Shown piece by piece: positions 26,458 through 34,302 of a stretch of DNA of 64,000 nt. The stretch is from Giesbergeria sp. (lineage in GTDB: Bacteria > Pseudomonadota > Gammaproteobacteria > Burkholderiales > Burkholderiaceae_C): the NCBI RefSeq assembly GCF_028686475.1, contig NZ_JAQUCA010000016.1, positions 1-64,000 of the forward strand, read 5' to 3'. The translations under genes were made by a program, and so were the position numbers. Numbering within the stretch: position 1 is the stretch's first letter; each line of letters opens with the position of its first letter. The notes beneath the pieces are model-generated. The model was given only the letters and a program-made list of their open reading frames with translations. It ran no database searches and was not told where the DNA came from.

Positions 26458-27463
26458 ATGGCCATCGTCACCATAGGGATTGATATTGCAAAAAACGTGT
26501 TTGCGGTACACGGGGTCAATGAGGCTGGTAAGCCTGCACTGGTTAAACCTTCGGTGGCCCGTGGTAAGTTGCTTGAGTTGATGGCGTTGCACCATTGGTA
26601 TGGAAGCATGCTCCGGTGCCCACCACTGGGCACGTCTGTTCATGGCCTATGGCCATACTGTTCGCCTGATGGCTCCAAAGTTTGTGGCACCTTACCGGCT
26701 GTCGGGCAAGCAAGGTAAAAACGATGCAGCGGACGCAGCAGCCATTTGTGAGGCTGTGCAGCGACCCCACATGCGATTCGTGCCCATCAAGACCGTCGAG
26801 CAGCAAGGTCAACTTTGTGTTCACCGGGTACGCCAAGGATTTATCGAACAACGCACCGCCACCATTAACCGCATCCGTGGCTTGCTCGCAGAATTGGGCA
26901 TCGTGCTGCCACTCAAAGCCTCCACCATCCGACGTGAGGCCATGGCTCACTTGGAAGATTTGCCGGGTTGGGCCAATACGGTCGTTGGCGATTTGCTCAG
27001 CCAGGTCAGTCATCTGGACAAGCGTGTGGAGCAATACGACCAGCACATTGCGCAAATTGCCAAAGAGGACAGCAGAAGCCAGCAACTGATGCGCCTGCCA
27101 GGTGTTGGCCCAGCCACGGCCACCGCCATACTGGCCATGATTGGCAACGGCCATGAGTTCAAGTGTGGTCGCCAGTTCGCCGCTTGGCTGGGCTTGGTGC
27201 CTGGGCAGTACAGTTCCGGTGGCAAGGCACGGCTAGGGCATATCACCAAAGCGGGGGACGCCTACATGCGCTCTTTGCTGGTACTGGGCGCGCGTGCGGT
27301 TCTAAACAGGGCCAAAAACAAAAGTGATAGCACCAGCCGCTGGGCCATTGCTCTGGCCGAGCGACGTGGTTATTGGCGTGCGATTGTGGCCATTGCTGCG
27401 AAGAACGCCCGCATGGCCTGGGCATCGCTGACGCTTGGGGAGCGCTTTGCTATGCCCGCTTGA
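26458..27463 (+). pseudogene. IS1111-group transposase with a frameshift
   Basis: The N-terminal part starts at the ATG 26458 (MAIVTIGIDIAKNVFAVHGV) and runs in one frame to about 26590. The rest (TIGMEACSGAHHWARLFMAY onward) continues in another frame to the stop at 27461-27463. Compared with relatives, a few bases are missing around LMALHH/TIGMEAC, so a small deletion broke the gene. The remaining DEDD domain (GKNDAADAAAICEAV) and Transposase_20 domain (LPGVGPATATAILAMIG, GQYSSGGKARLG with catalytic Ser) look intact. The 3' end and tail are duplicated at 2029-2386. Confidence 0.85.
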
Positions 27464-27754
27464 ATCCATACAGCAACTGAACAAATGAATTGATTTCTAC
27501 CGCCGCTTGACGGCTTGCAGTGATGAAGCAAGGTTGGACCTGCGCGGGGTGTTCCTGAAAAAAGTACGAAGGTGGTTAGCACCATCCTTGATTAGCGAAC
27601 GAGGCCCCCGCGTGCGTCTTTCATCAGGGTCCGCAGCAGTTACGCTGCATCAATAACCGTTTGTAGTACAGCCAGTCCGCACCTTGTATTCAAAGTCTCT
27701 GCCAGAGCTGCCGGTAGCGTGTGCAACCTCCAAGAACATTCCATGGTGACTTGC
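27464..27754 (+). ncRNA. Putative IS1111 bridge/seek RNA region
   Basis: About 290 bases between the transposase stop and the right end of the element, noncoding and conserved in the copy at 2094-2386. In the IS1111 group the guide RNA that pairs with donor and target DNA is encoded here, downstream of the transposase (established for the group by recent bridge-RNA/seekRNA work). I cannot fold it reliably by eye, so the exact RNA ends are not assigned. Confidence 0.5.
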
Positions 27755-28093
27755 TGTGCAGGCCGCCTGCATCAAGTTTTGCTTGACTTCTGGGGAAGCC
27801 CTTGTAGTACGATTTCTTCTGGATTCTGCGAAGACCCCTAGTACGATTTTTTTTGTTTCGCGAGTTGACCCCTATGCCGTCAAACGCAAGTTCAGTTGCA
27901 CTTAATGCTGGCCTGAGGGCGCTGATAGACGCAGTTAATGTTGGCCCAGAAATGCGCTGAATGCAGCGCCTGATGCTAAATGCAAGTCCCTACAAATAGC
28001 CGTGCGACTATGCCAGGGCAACCGAGTCTGAGCAGCGCATCCGCCAGGAGTTGGCGAAGCATGGCGATGACAAGCACGATGCTGATGCTCATG
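27755..28093. other. Degenerate mobile-element ends next to CBASS
   Basis: No gene. At about 27816-27833 the minus strand reads GGGGTCTTCGCAGAATCC, a Tn3-like end in inverted orientation to the one at 24596. At 27898-27925 and 27931-27960 two imperfect direct repeats occur (GCACTTAATGCTGGCC and GCAGTTAATGTTGGCC, each followed by a GCGCTGA), like the multiple terminal repeats of IS21-family elements. The last ~100 bases may be a decayed coding scrap. Confidence 0.35.
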
Positions 28094-28615
28094 TCAGGTG
28101 TCCTCCGGGTTCGCGCTGAGAATCCATGGGCGAGCGGCCTCACTGGAGACGCTCCACACCGCGAGACCTGCCGCGCTTTGTGCCCGACCCACGATCATCA
28201 GCAGCAGCGCGTTGCTGTTCAGCTGCGAACTGGCGATCAGACGGCGCATGGCATCGTCATCGAACCCCGAAGCACTGGGGTAGTCTTCGGCGTGCGTGTG
28301 CCACTCGCCCAAGTACAGCAGCCCCCGCTTGTGTCGGTCTTCGATCGCGCGCTGGGCGGCAGCGGGGTTGGAGCGGTAGCGATACCTGGAGCGCTCGTCA
28401 CCGGCATACGGGCCGGAGGCCTCGGTCACGCAGACCTGTGCGGCATTGAGCGTGCCGAACAGTTGGCCGCCAGCCTCGGTCGCCCAAAGGGTAGACTGAC
28501 GGTATCGGCTGACGTGTTGCAAGGCCAATCGGGCAATCGAAAGAACTTGAGAGGTGTCGGCGAGATGCCCGACGATCGAGTGCTTGGGCATCGGCTTTGC
28601 AAAAAAACAGATCAT
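28094..28615 (-). CDS. cap3: CBASS Cap3, JAB/MPN deconjugating metalloprotease
   Basis: The 173-residue protein carries the JAMM zinc motif EWHTHAEDYPSASGFDDD (Glu, H-x-H and a downstream S/D), diagnostic of JAB isopeptidases. In type II CBASS, Cap3 removes the conjugate that Cap2 places on the CD-NTase and so tunes its activity. The start overlaps the cap2 stop by four bases (ATGA), making it the last gene of the capV-cdnA-cap2-cap3 operon. Length is normal for the family and no key residue is missing. Confidence 0.88.
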   Translation of the reverse strand: MICFFAKPMPKHSIVGHLADTSQVLSIARLALQHVSRYRQSTLWATEAGGQLFGTLNAAQVCVTEASGPYAGDERSRYRYRSNPAAAQRAIEDRHKRGLLYLGEWHTHAEDYPSASGFDDDAMRRLIASSQLNSNALLLMIVGRAQSAAGLAVWSVSSEAARPWILSANPEDT

Positions 28616-30294
28616 GGCCAGACAAACTCACGCACCGTTAACCGGTCGGTGAAGTTTTCTCTCAGTATGCCGCCGTTGGCCCCGACCACTGCAGGATCGC
28701 CCATCCACATGCGGCGACACGAGGCAAGCACCTTGTCCAGCAGCGTATCGAGTGCCAGCCCGGCCGCCAGCCCGACCGTCGGGTGCAAATCAATCACGCC
28801 ATGGGGTTGGAAGCTGTTGCCGCACCCCGCCTCGACGATGAGTGCACCGGATTCATCAGGCCAATCCGTCAGACGGAAGTTCGGCCGTTCCTCGTCGTCA
28901 AAGCCTGCCAAGATCGACGCCTGGCCGTATAGCAAGACACCATGCCCCGCAGCAGCGTAAGGCTCCACCCAGGTGCTGAGATGGGCTGGGGGATATGCCA
29001 GGCTTCGCCGCCAATGATCCAGCGCAGACTCGCCATCGAAGTCGATGCCCGCCGAGATGATCAGGTCGGCACCGGCCAGCTTCTCGAGATCCTTCGTGGT
29101 GAGCGATTCGAAACGGCATCGAAAGGCCTGCTCGAACGTCAGGTGCGGAAATTCGCGTCGCAAGTGCTCCTGCAGCGCGGAAGCCTTGTTGAAACCGACG
29201 TGGAACGTGCCCAGCGGATGCCGAGAGATGTTAGCCGTCGTCAAACTGTCCCCGTCGATGAAAATCTGCTCGCCCACACCGGCCTGCGCAAGAAGTCGCG
29301 CCACCGCTGCACCGATGGCACCGCAGCCGATTATGGCCACTTTGCGGTTCTTGACCAGCGCATAACTCGAAGGGTGATCTCGACCGTGAACCCATGCGCC
29401 GTCAATGCGCGCGACTTTGCAGCGCTCGACAGGCCGCTTCGCATAGGAGGCGATAATTCGCGTCGGCGGTACCTTCGACATGTGCCGGAACCCGCGGATC
29501 ACATCGCGACGCTCAGCACCTCGCAGTACCACCGCCGCAAACGCGGTGCCAGTTTGGGTGACAACCTCGAACAGAAACGGCGACAGCAGCCCAGGTTCCA
29601 GGCACTTGCGCACCATGTCCTTCGGGAGCAACTTGGTGATTTGGTCGCCGGTTTCCGGAAACTCGCGCGGTGTCCAGGGCTGCGGAAGACGGAACAACCA
29701 AGTCGGGTAGATCTGCTTGTCACGTGGATTAGCGCCGGTGTTGCGCAACCAACGCTTAAGTGCGTCCTTGTCGTCGGCGATCACATGGCGACTCGACCTG
29801 GCATCGAAGAAGTGCGCTACTTCGCGCGTCTCCTGACCCGGGGTGACGAGGCTCCACACCCGTGCTCGGTCAGCACTGTTCGTGGCGCGATGTGACCAGT
29901 AGGCCGTGAACTCCCGCTCGAACTCCTCGCGCCGCTTGGGCTCCGAAAAGTTGAGCAGCTCCTGCGCATCACGCAGATGCATCTCCACCCGGTCCGCAAT
30001 CGGTGCGGAGTTCCTGCTGGATCGCAAGCAGAGCAGCCCGGCCTGTTCGACGTGCGGCCAGCTGTAGTCGCTGCCCGCCGCTGGCGCAAAGATTCGGGGC
30101 TGGGAGTTGGGAAAGGCGGCATCAACGGCCAGCACCAAGTGGTCAACCGTTTTCAGTTCCAGCGAGCCAGCGGGGATTTTCACCCGCCAGCCAGCAGTAA
30201 ATCCCTTTTGGAGCTTAGCCAGTTGGGCCGCAGTCAAACGCTGCCACTGGCCCGGGCGTTGCTGCTCAAGGCCAGCTTCGATCTCACCCGCCAT
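28612..30294 (-). CDS. cap2: CBASS Cap2, fused E2-E1 ubiquitin-transfer-like enzyme
   Basis: The 560-residue protein has an N-terminal E2-like domain with a candidate transfer cysteine in QAGLLCLRSSRNS (about 92). A linker follows, then an E1/ThiF domain with the Rossmann motif VAIIGCGAIGAAVARLL (about 313-329), the Asp-containing FIDGDSLTTANISRHPLG, and a C-terminal region with the cysteine in VEAGCGNSF. Cap2 activates the C-terminus of the CD-NTase as a thioester and ligates it to other molecules, priming cGAMP synthesis. It starts 23 bases after cdnA and overlaps cap3. Confidence 0.9.
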   Translation of the reverse strand: MAGEIEAGLEQQRPGQWQRLTAAQLAKLQKGFTAGWRVKIPAGSLELKTVDHLVLAVDAAFPNSQPRIFAPAAGSDYSWPHVEQAGLLCLRSSRNSAPIADRVEMHLRDAQELLNFSEPKRREEFEREFTAYWSHRATNSADRARVWSLVTPGQETREVAHFFDARSSRHVIADDKDALKRWLRNTGANPRDKQIYPTWLFRLPQPWTPREFPETGDQITKLLPKDMVRKCLEPGLLSPFLFEVVTQTGTAFAAVVLRGAERRDVIRGFRHMSKVPPTRIIASYAKRPVERCKVARIDGAWVHGRDHPSSYALVKNRKVAIIGCGAIGAAVARLLAQAGVGEQIFIDGDSLTTANISRHPLGTFHVGFNKASALQEHLRREFPHLTFEQAFRCRFESLTTKDLEKLAGADLIISAGIDFDGESALDHWRRSLAYPPAHLSTWVEPYAAAGHGVLLYGQASILAGFDDEERPNFRLTDWPDESGALIVEAGCGNSFQPHGVIDLHPTVGLAAGLALDTLLDKVLASCRRMWMGDPAVVGANGGILRENFTDRLTVREFVWP

Positions 30295-30317
30295 CAGTGC
30301 GCGTTCTGCATCGGTCC

Positions 30318-31361
30318 TCAGCCGAACCTCCCGCCACCATCGTTGCGCCGGGCGGTCGCGACCGACGTGATTGCCATGGCTGAGCCTTGGCCGCCACTAC
30401 CGTCGCCGTTGTTGTCCGGTTGCTTCGTGAAGAAGTCAGTGTCGAACACGTCGTCCCATGCTTCCCGCGCCTGCTTGCGGGAACAATCGGACTTGTCCAG
30501 CACCTCCAGCTTTTTAAGCGCGCCGCTCAGGCAGTCGCGGAAAAAGGTGACCGCTTCGTCACCCGCTTGCGCCAGCTTTTTGGCCAGCACGGGATGGTCG
30601 ATCTCGACAGATTTCTGCAGCTTCTTGTCGATGGCCTTCCACGTTTCGCGCAACGCTTTATCATCGCGATCGGCGCTGGACTGGAAATGGTCGACGACCA
30701 GCTTGGTGATGCTAATCCCGCTGGTGGTCTTGTTCTTCCAACCCACTCGGCGTGCAAACTTCTTGCTCAACTTAGTGACACGCCGCATCTGGCTGCCGTC
30801 CGACTCGCCGGTGTTCAATTTGCCCACTAGGCCGTTGAACCAGCAGGTCACCGCCCGAGCATCAGAGCATGCCCACTCATCACCGCTTGCCAGCTCGTAG
30901 TGCTCCACCGGATCGTCGTTCTCGTCTTTGGTGGTGACGATGCGGTACACCGGGATGTCGATGTGATAGCCCGCAGCGTAGACCTGCCGGACGCAGTTGC
31001 GCTTGACGGTGGCCTCCTGCTTGAGGCGGCCATCCCACACCAGCGCATCACACACACGCTGGCGCGCAGCCTTCGGTGTCAGCGCAACGCCCGCTTCATC
31101 CTTGAGATCGTTGGACGCGAAGTAGGCCCCGTCATCGATGTCGTAGTCGTTATCGTCGTCTTGCACCATGGTACGCATCTGGTACGACCCCTGCGACCGG
31201 ACCTCCTTGGGTTGTGGCTTCTTGGCCTCGTTGAGGCCGTTCTCCAGGCGCGTGCGACCCGCGTCTCGGTGCGTGCGCATCTCACCTTGTTGTTTGTTCG
31301 AGAGCGTGACGTTGTCCCGATGGAAGTTCGTCATCTCGCTGTCGCAGTCGATGTCAGTCAT
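30318..31361 (-). CDS. cdnA: CBASS CD-NTase, DncV-like cyclic dinucleotide synthase
   Basis: From the ATG at 31359-31361 ([14 protein letters not shown]) the product is 347 residues. It has the nucleotidyltransferase signature [20 protein letters not shown] (about 58-77), giving the GS motif and paired metal-binding Asp residues. The third acidic residue lies in [11 protein letters not shown] (about 143-153). This resembles the Vibrio DncV/CdnA clade that makes 3',3'-cGAMP on phage infection. The C-terminal residues after about 320 (rich in Gly/Asn/Asp and ending GGGRFG) form the tail Cap2 would conjugate; a terminal Gly fits that role. Longer upstream frames are unlikely because they run inside capV. 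Confidence 0.9.
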   Translation of the reverse strand: MTDIDCDSEMTNFHRDNVTLSNKQQGEMRTHRDAGRTRLENGLNEAKKPQPKEVRSQGSYQMRTMVQDDDNDYDIDDGAYFASNDLKDEAGVALTPKAARQRVCDALVWDGRLKQEATVKRNCVRQVYAAGYHIDIPVYRIVTTKDENDDPVEHYELASGDEWACSDARAVTCWFNGLVGKLNTGESDGSQMRRVTKLSKKFARRVGWKNKTTSGISITKLVVDHFQSSADRDDKALRETWKAIDKKLQKSVEIDHPVLAKKLAQAGDEAVTFFRDCLSGALKKLEVLDKSDCSRKQAREAWDDVFDTDFFTKQPDNNGDGSGGQGSAMAITSVATARRNDGGGRFG

Positions 31362-32463
31362 TGATGTTCTGCCCTTGGTTGATGGCCGATGGATGAGGTC
31401 TGGCGGTGGCCAGGGTGGAGCGAAATTCCTGCATCTCGATGGCCGTCGAGGCGAACGCGAAATCGACGTCCGAGATCGCCTGGCGAGCCAGCGCGTTGAG
31501 CACCTTCTTCCGGGCATCGTCCATGTTGGTGAGGTAATCACGCAGCTCGTTGGATGGGCACTGCGCCGGAAGTCGATAGGCAAAGCTGCCATCGTCACGC
31601 ATCTCGGCCATCTTGCTGGTGAGATAGTCGTATCCGACGGCTTGCGCATTCAGGCTTGCCGAGATGGCCTTGAGCCCGAAGCCCCAGCCCCAGGCGGCAC
31701 GATGCCGCCACCAGTGGATCTCCTCGCCACCCTGGGAAGGCAACGTGCCAAGCATGAAGAGGTGGATTGGGCGGTTCTCGCCACGATCCTTCAGGATTTC
31801 GGTCGCCTCCATCATGCCGATCAGACCAGGGTTGTTCGCCCAGAGGCCGCCGTCGACATAAGTTGCAGACGCACCGGAACCACCTGGCTCCTGCAGACGA
31901 GCCATTGAGCGCAGGATAGGCGCCGCGCTGGTGGCCATGCACACATCAACGAGGGTGCGCTTATTATCCCGCCCATTCAGACGCTTCAGGTGGTGAGATT
32001 TGAACACGACCGCCGCATGGCGGGCCAGATCGAGCGTCGGCACCGCTAAGGCAATCCTGCGATCGTCGTAGACCGACCCGATGGTGCGGTCGCCCAGCGT
32101 GTCGGTCAGTGTCTTGCGCAGCGCCCGGTCTCCGCAGATGGTGCCGATGCCAAACACGCGAACGAGCTTGCCGAGGATGGGCAGCGGGCGAACCCACTGC
32201 AGCGGGAAGATCTTCTTCCCCGCCTTGGCATAGAGCTCTTGCATCTGCGTCAGTGGCACGCCAGCCGCAAGCCCGCAGGCCACGATTCCGCCCGTGCTCG
32301 TGCCGACGACGAGATCGAAGGCCAATCCAACGTCGAGAGGGCCTTGCAGCTTCAGCTTCTCACTGATGCGCTCTGCAAAGGTAGCCAGGTAGGCGGTTTG
32401 GTAAGCGCCGCGCATGCCGCCGCCATCCAGGCATAAAACCCTAAAGGGCTTCGTCTCCTTCAC
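31354..32463 (-). CDS. capV: CBASS effector CapV, patatin-like phospholipase
   Basis: The 369-residue protein has the patatin oxyanion motif DGGGMRGAY at 13-21, the nucleophile elbow GTSTGG at 54-59 (Ser56) and the catalytic dyad DGGLWANNP (about 203-211). In CBASS it is switched on by cGAMP and degrades the inner membrane, killing the infected cell. It is the first gene of the operon, and its stop overlaps the cdnA start by 8 bases. Upstream lies a 434-bp intergenic region shared with the divergent DAC/2TM-beta pair. Confidence 0.9.
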   Translation of the reverse strand: MKETKPFRVLCLDGGGMRGAYQTAYLATFAERISEKLKLQGPLDVGLAFDLVVGTSTGGIVACGLAAGVPLTQMQELYAKAGKKIFPLQWVRPLPILGKLVRVFGIGTICGDRALRKTLTDTLGDRTIGSVYDDRRIALAVPTLDLARHAAVVFKSHHLKRLNGRDNKRTLVDVCMATSAAPILRSMARLQEPGGSGASATYVDGGLWANNPGLIGMMEATEILKDRGENRPIHLFMLGTLPSQGGEEIHWWRHRAAWGWGFGLKAISASLNAQAVGYDYLTSKMAEMRDDGSFAYRLPAQCPSNELRDYLTNMDDARKKVLNALARQAISDVDFAFASTAIEMQEFRSTLATARPHPSAINQGQNIND

Positions 32464-32897
32464 GGTGCTCCTTGCAATTTGTGGTGGTCTGCGCTATGTG
32501 GGGAGCGTTGCAATCAGTTTCAAGAGGCACTTCACACGGAACAAGCAATTTTTCAAGATCTTGGCAGCTTCAGGCGTTTACCAAAGCTAATCCCTCGTTA
32601 GTAATTCGCAGCGGCTTGCGCCTTCGGCCGGTTCCTTCGTCGGAACTAGATGCTGTACGAAATTAACGGAGAGCCGCTTAATCGATTCATCGCCACAAAC
32701 CGGTTGGCGCATCGGCACGGCAGGCCCATGTGGCGCGATTGCCTGCCGCGCTAGCGAGTATCGTCGAGGGTGAGTGACGCGGGGACAGGATGAATCATGG
32801 CACCACTGTAGACGCACTGCATTCCGCGCAGAATCCCTTGCACGCCAAAGTACCGACACTGACGCTGGCCCCGCTATGGAACCGGTAAAGTGTCGTC
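32464..32897. other. Divergent intergenic region between CBASS and the DAC/2TM-beta pair
   Basis: 434 bases with no supported gene. It must hold the promoters of both units. Short open frames on either strand have no family-like content. I could not identify clear -35/-10 boxes or a palindromic operator. Confidence 0.5.
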
Positions 32898-33365
32898 ATG
32901 AATATTAGCCCCACTCATTCAGTCGGCAAGGTAATGGCGCTTTTGCGCGAAGTGTGGGCGGTGGCCCCTCCTGACTTTTCCGGCATCGGCATTGTTCTGT
33001 ACGTACCTCCTCTAACGCTGCCCACGATTTCTTTGAGGTCCGCCGACAAGCCCGTCGTTCGTCTCCCAATCGCCAGTGATGGTATGGCCAGCTTTCTAGC
33101 CTCAATCTCAGGAAAGAGCAGTCCGTGGCACGACGGTTTCCATCTTGTCGACAGTCGCGCGTTTTCACTGACACACATAGCGCAGTTCGTTGCTGCACCG
33201 CTAAGCACCAATAGAGTGCAATTGCAATTTGGCGGCGCACGACACATGACCGCTCTACTGGCATCACAAGTGGCAGGCATCACTTGTACGGCAGTTCTGG
33301 CTACCGATGGACGCGCAAGCGTTTATGAAGCCGGGTTCTGCGCTTTGGAGGAACTGTTCAGATGA
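32898..33365 (+). CDS. Small DisA_N/diadenylate-cyclase-like protein
   Basis: The 155-residue protein fits the DAC (DisA_N) fold in its last ~85 residues. WHDGFHLVDS (77-86) sits where DACs have DGA followed by a hydrophobic strand, HIAQFVAAPLS matches the helix before the substrate loop, GARHMTALLASQ (113-124) aligns with GTRHRAA, and TDGRASVYEAG (136-146) matches the final strand. The metal-binding Asp and the first Arg-His are kept, but DGA is DGF and RHR is RHM. It may therefore be a weak cyclase, one with different substrates, or a nucleotide sensor. Its stop overlaps the effector start (ATGA). The assignment rests on motif spacing, not on a database search. Confidence 0.6.
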   Translation: MNISPTHSVGKVMALLREVWAVAPPDFSGIGIVLYVPPLTLPTISLRSADKPVVRLPIASDGMASFLASISGKSSPWHDGFHLVDSRAFSLTHIAQFVAAPLSTNRVQLQFGGARHMTALLASQVAGITCTAVLATDGRASVYEAGFCALEELFR

Positions 33366-34009
33366 GCAACCTGACGCTGACCAAAGCGGAACTGACTCGT
33401 CTCCTGTCTGTGTTCACGTGGATTTCATTCGGAATATTTGCGCTAATAGCGTTCATTCAATTGGAAACACTTCAAAAGGACTATTGGCTTAGTCTGCGCT
33501 ACATGTCGTATGGAATTGCCGCTGCGTCGGCCGCATTGTTTTTTTTCATTACTTGGGCTTGGAAATGGTCGTGGGTCGCCCGTCTAATGCGGCGCTCTGT
33601 AGTGCATGGAGTATGGGCTGGACGCTTACAGTCGGATTTCAAGAAAGAAGGGGGCGGCAGCGTCGACTTGCCTATTGTCTTCGTCATTCGGCAAACCTAC
33701 CTCACGCTGTCGGTTCGGTCTCTGACCCGGAGTCAGCGTGGCACATCGAGCCTCGAAGCGCTTTCTCGCGACGAAAAAACGCAAGATACGCACTTATCGT
33801 ATGTATTCAAATTGGACCAGCCATGGGTGCCCGGAGGAAAGTATGGCTCTGGTGCGGGGGAACTGCGGTTAGAAGCCAGCGACACTATCCTTCGCGGCGT
33901 GTATTGGACCGATTCGCCAACTCACGGAACTCTTCGATTGAAGCGCGTTAGCCCTGATGTCGAAGGCATATCTTGCTTCGAAGATGCATTGCGGAAGTTC
34001 CCGGCATGA
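33362..34009 (+). CDS. Cap15-like 2TM beta-barrel effector (S-2TM-beta)
   Basis: The 215-residue protein has two membrane helices (about 13-33 and 44-66), then a beta-rich domain (about 79-215) beginning VVHGVWAGRLQSDF and including PIVFVIRQTYLTLSV and ILRGVYWTDSPTHGTL. This layout is that of Cap15/S-2TM-beta effectors, which bind a cyclic nucleotide in the beta-barrel and oligomerise to disrupt the inner membrane. Cap15 works in CBASS and a relative is the effector of Panoptes. Here the gene is coupled by an ATGA overlap to a DAC-like protein, not to a CD-NTase or mCpol. Family assignment is from topology and motif resemblance. Confidence 0.72.
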   Translation: MSNLTLTKAELTRLLSVFTWISFGIFALIAFIQLETLQKDYWLSLRYMSYGIAAASAALFFFITWAWKWSWVARLMRRSVVHGVWAGRLQSDFKKEGGGSVDLPIVFVIRQTYLTLSVRSLTRSQRGTSSLEALSRDEKTQDTHLSYVFKLDQPWVPGGKYGSGAGELRLEASDTILRGVYWTDSPTHGTLRLKRVSPDVEGISCFEDALRKFPA

Positions 34010-34048
34010 ACAGCCCCGGGAATTGAGGAGGCACCAACGTCTAAGAAG

Positions 34049-34215
34049 GGGGTCGCTGTAGAAAACGTACATGAACACCCCCTGTTTGCCAAGGTCTCAA
34101 TCCATGACAGCAAGTTGGTAAAGATTGCGCCCGTACATTCGGACTTTTGGCGTGGCGATGCCATTGTCCCTGATGGAATTTGCTGGTTGGCACCTCAATC
34201 GGAATAAAGCACTCG
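34049..34215 (+). repeat. 167-bp direct repeat, copy 1 (upstream of fic)
   Basis: It begins with a degenerate Tn3-like end (GGGGTCGCTGTAGAAAACG). The following 148 bp match 35868-36015 at high identity with a constant offset of 1800. The 148-bp part keeps a reading frame that ends SDFWRGDAIVPDGICWLA, then PQSE and TAA at 34205-34207: the C-terminus of an unidentified protein. A 16-base piece TACATGAACACCCCCT occurs again directly after the repeat (34216-34231). Confidence 0.75.
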
Positions 34216-34302
34216 TACATGAACACCCCCTATTACCGATATTTATGTCGCAAAAAATCGGGAAATTTAGTCTATTTTCATTTACAAATGTAGCCGCATA
34301 GA

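Noticed and set aside
30003-31908. Long plus-strand frames across the CBASS genes
   Set aside because: They are antisense shadows of GC-rich genes with clear catalytic motifs on the minus strand.
32898-33365. mCpol (minimal CRISPR polymerase) as in classical Panoptes
   Set aside because: No GGDEF/Palm-type G-x-D-D motif is seen; the motif order fits a DAC domain instead.
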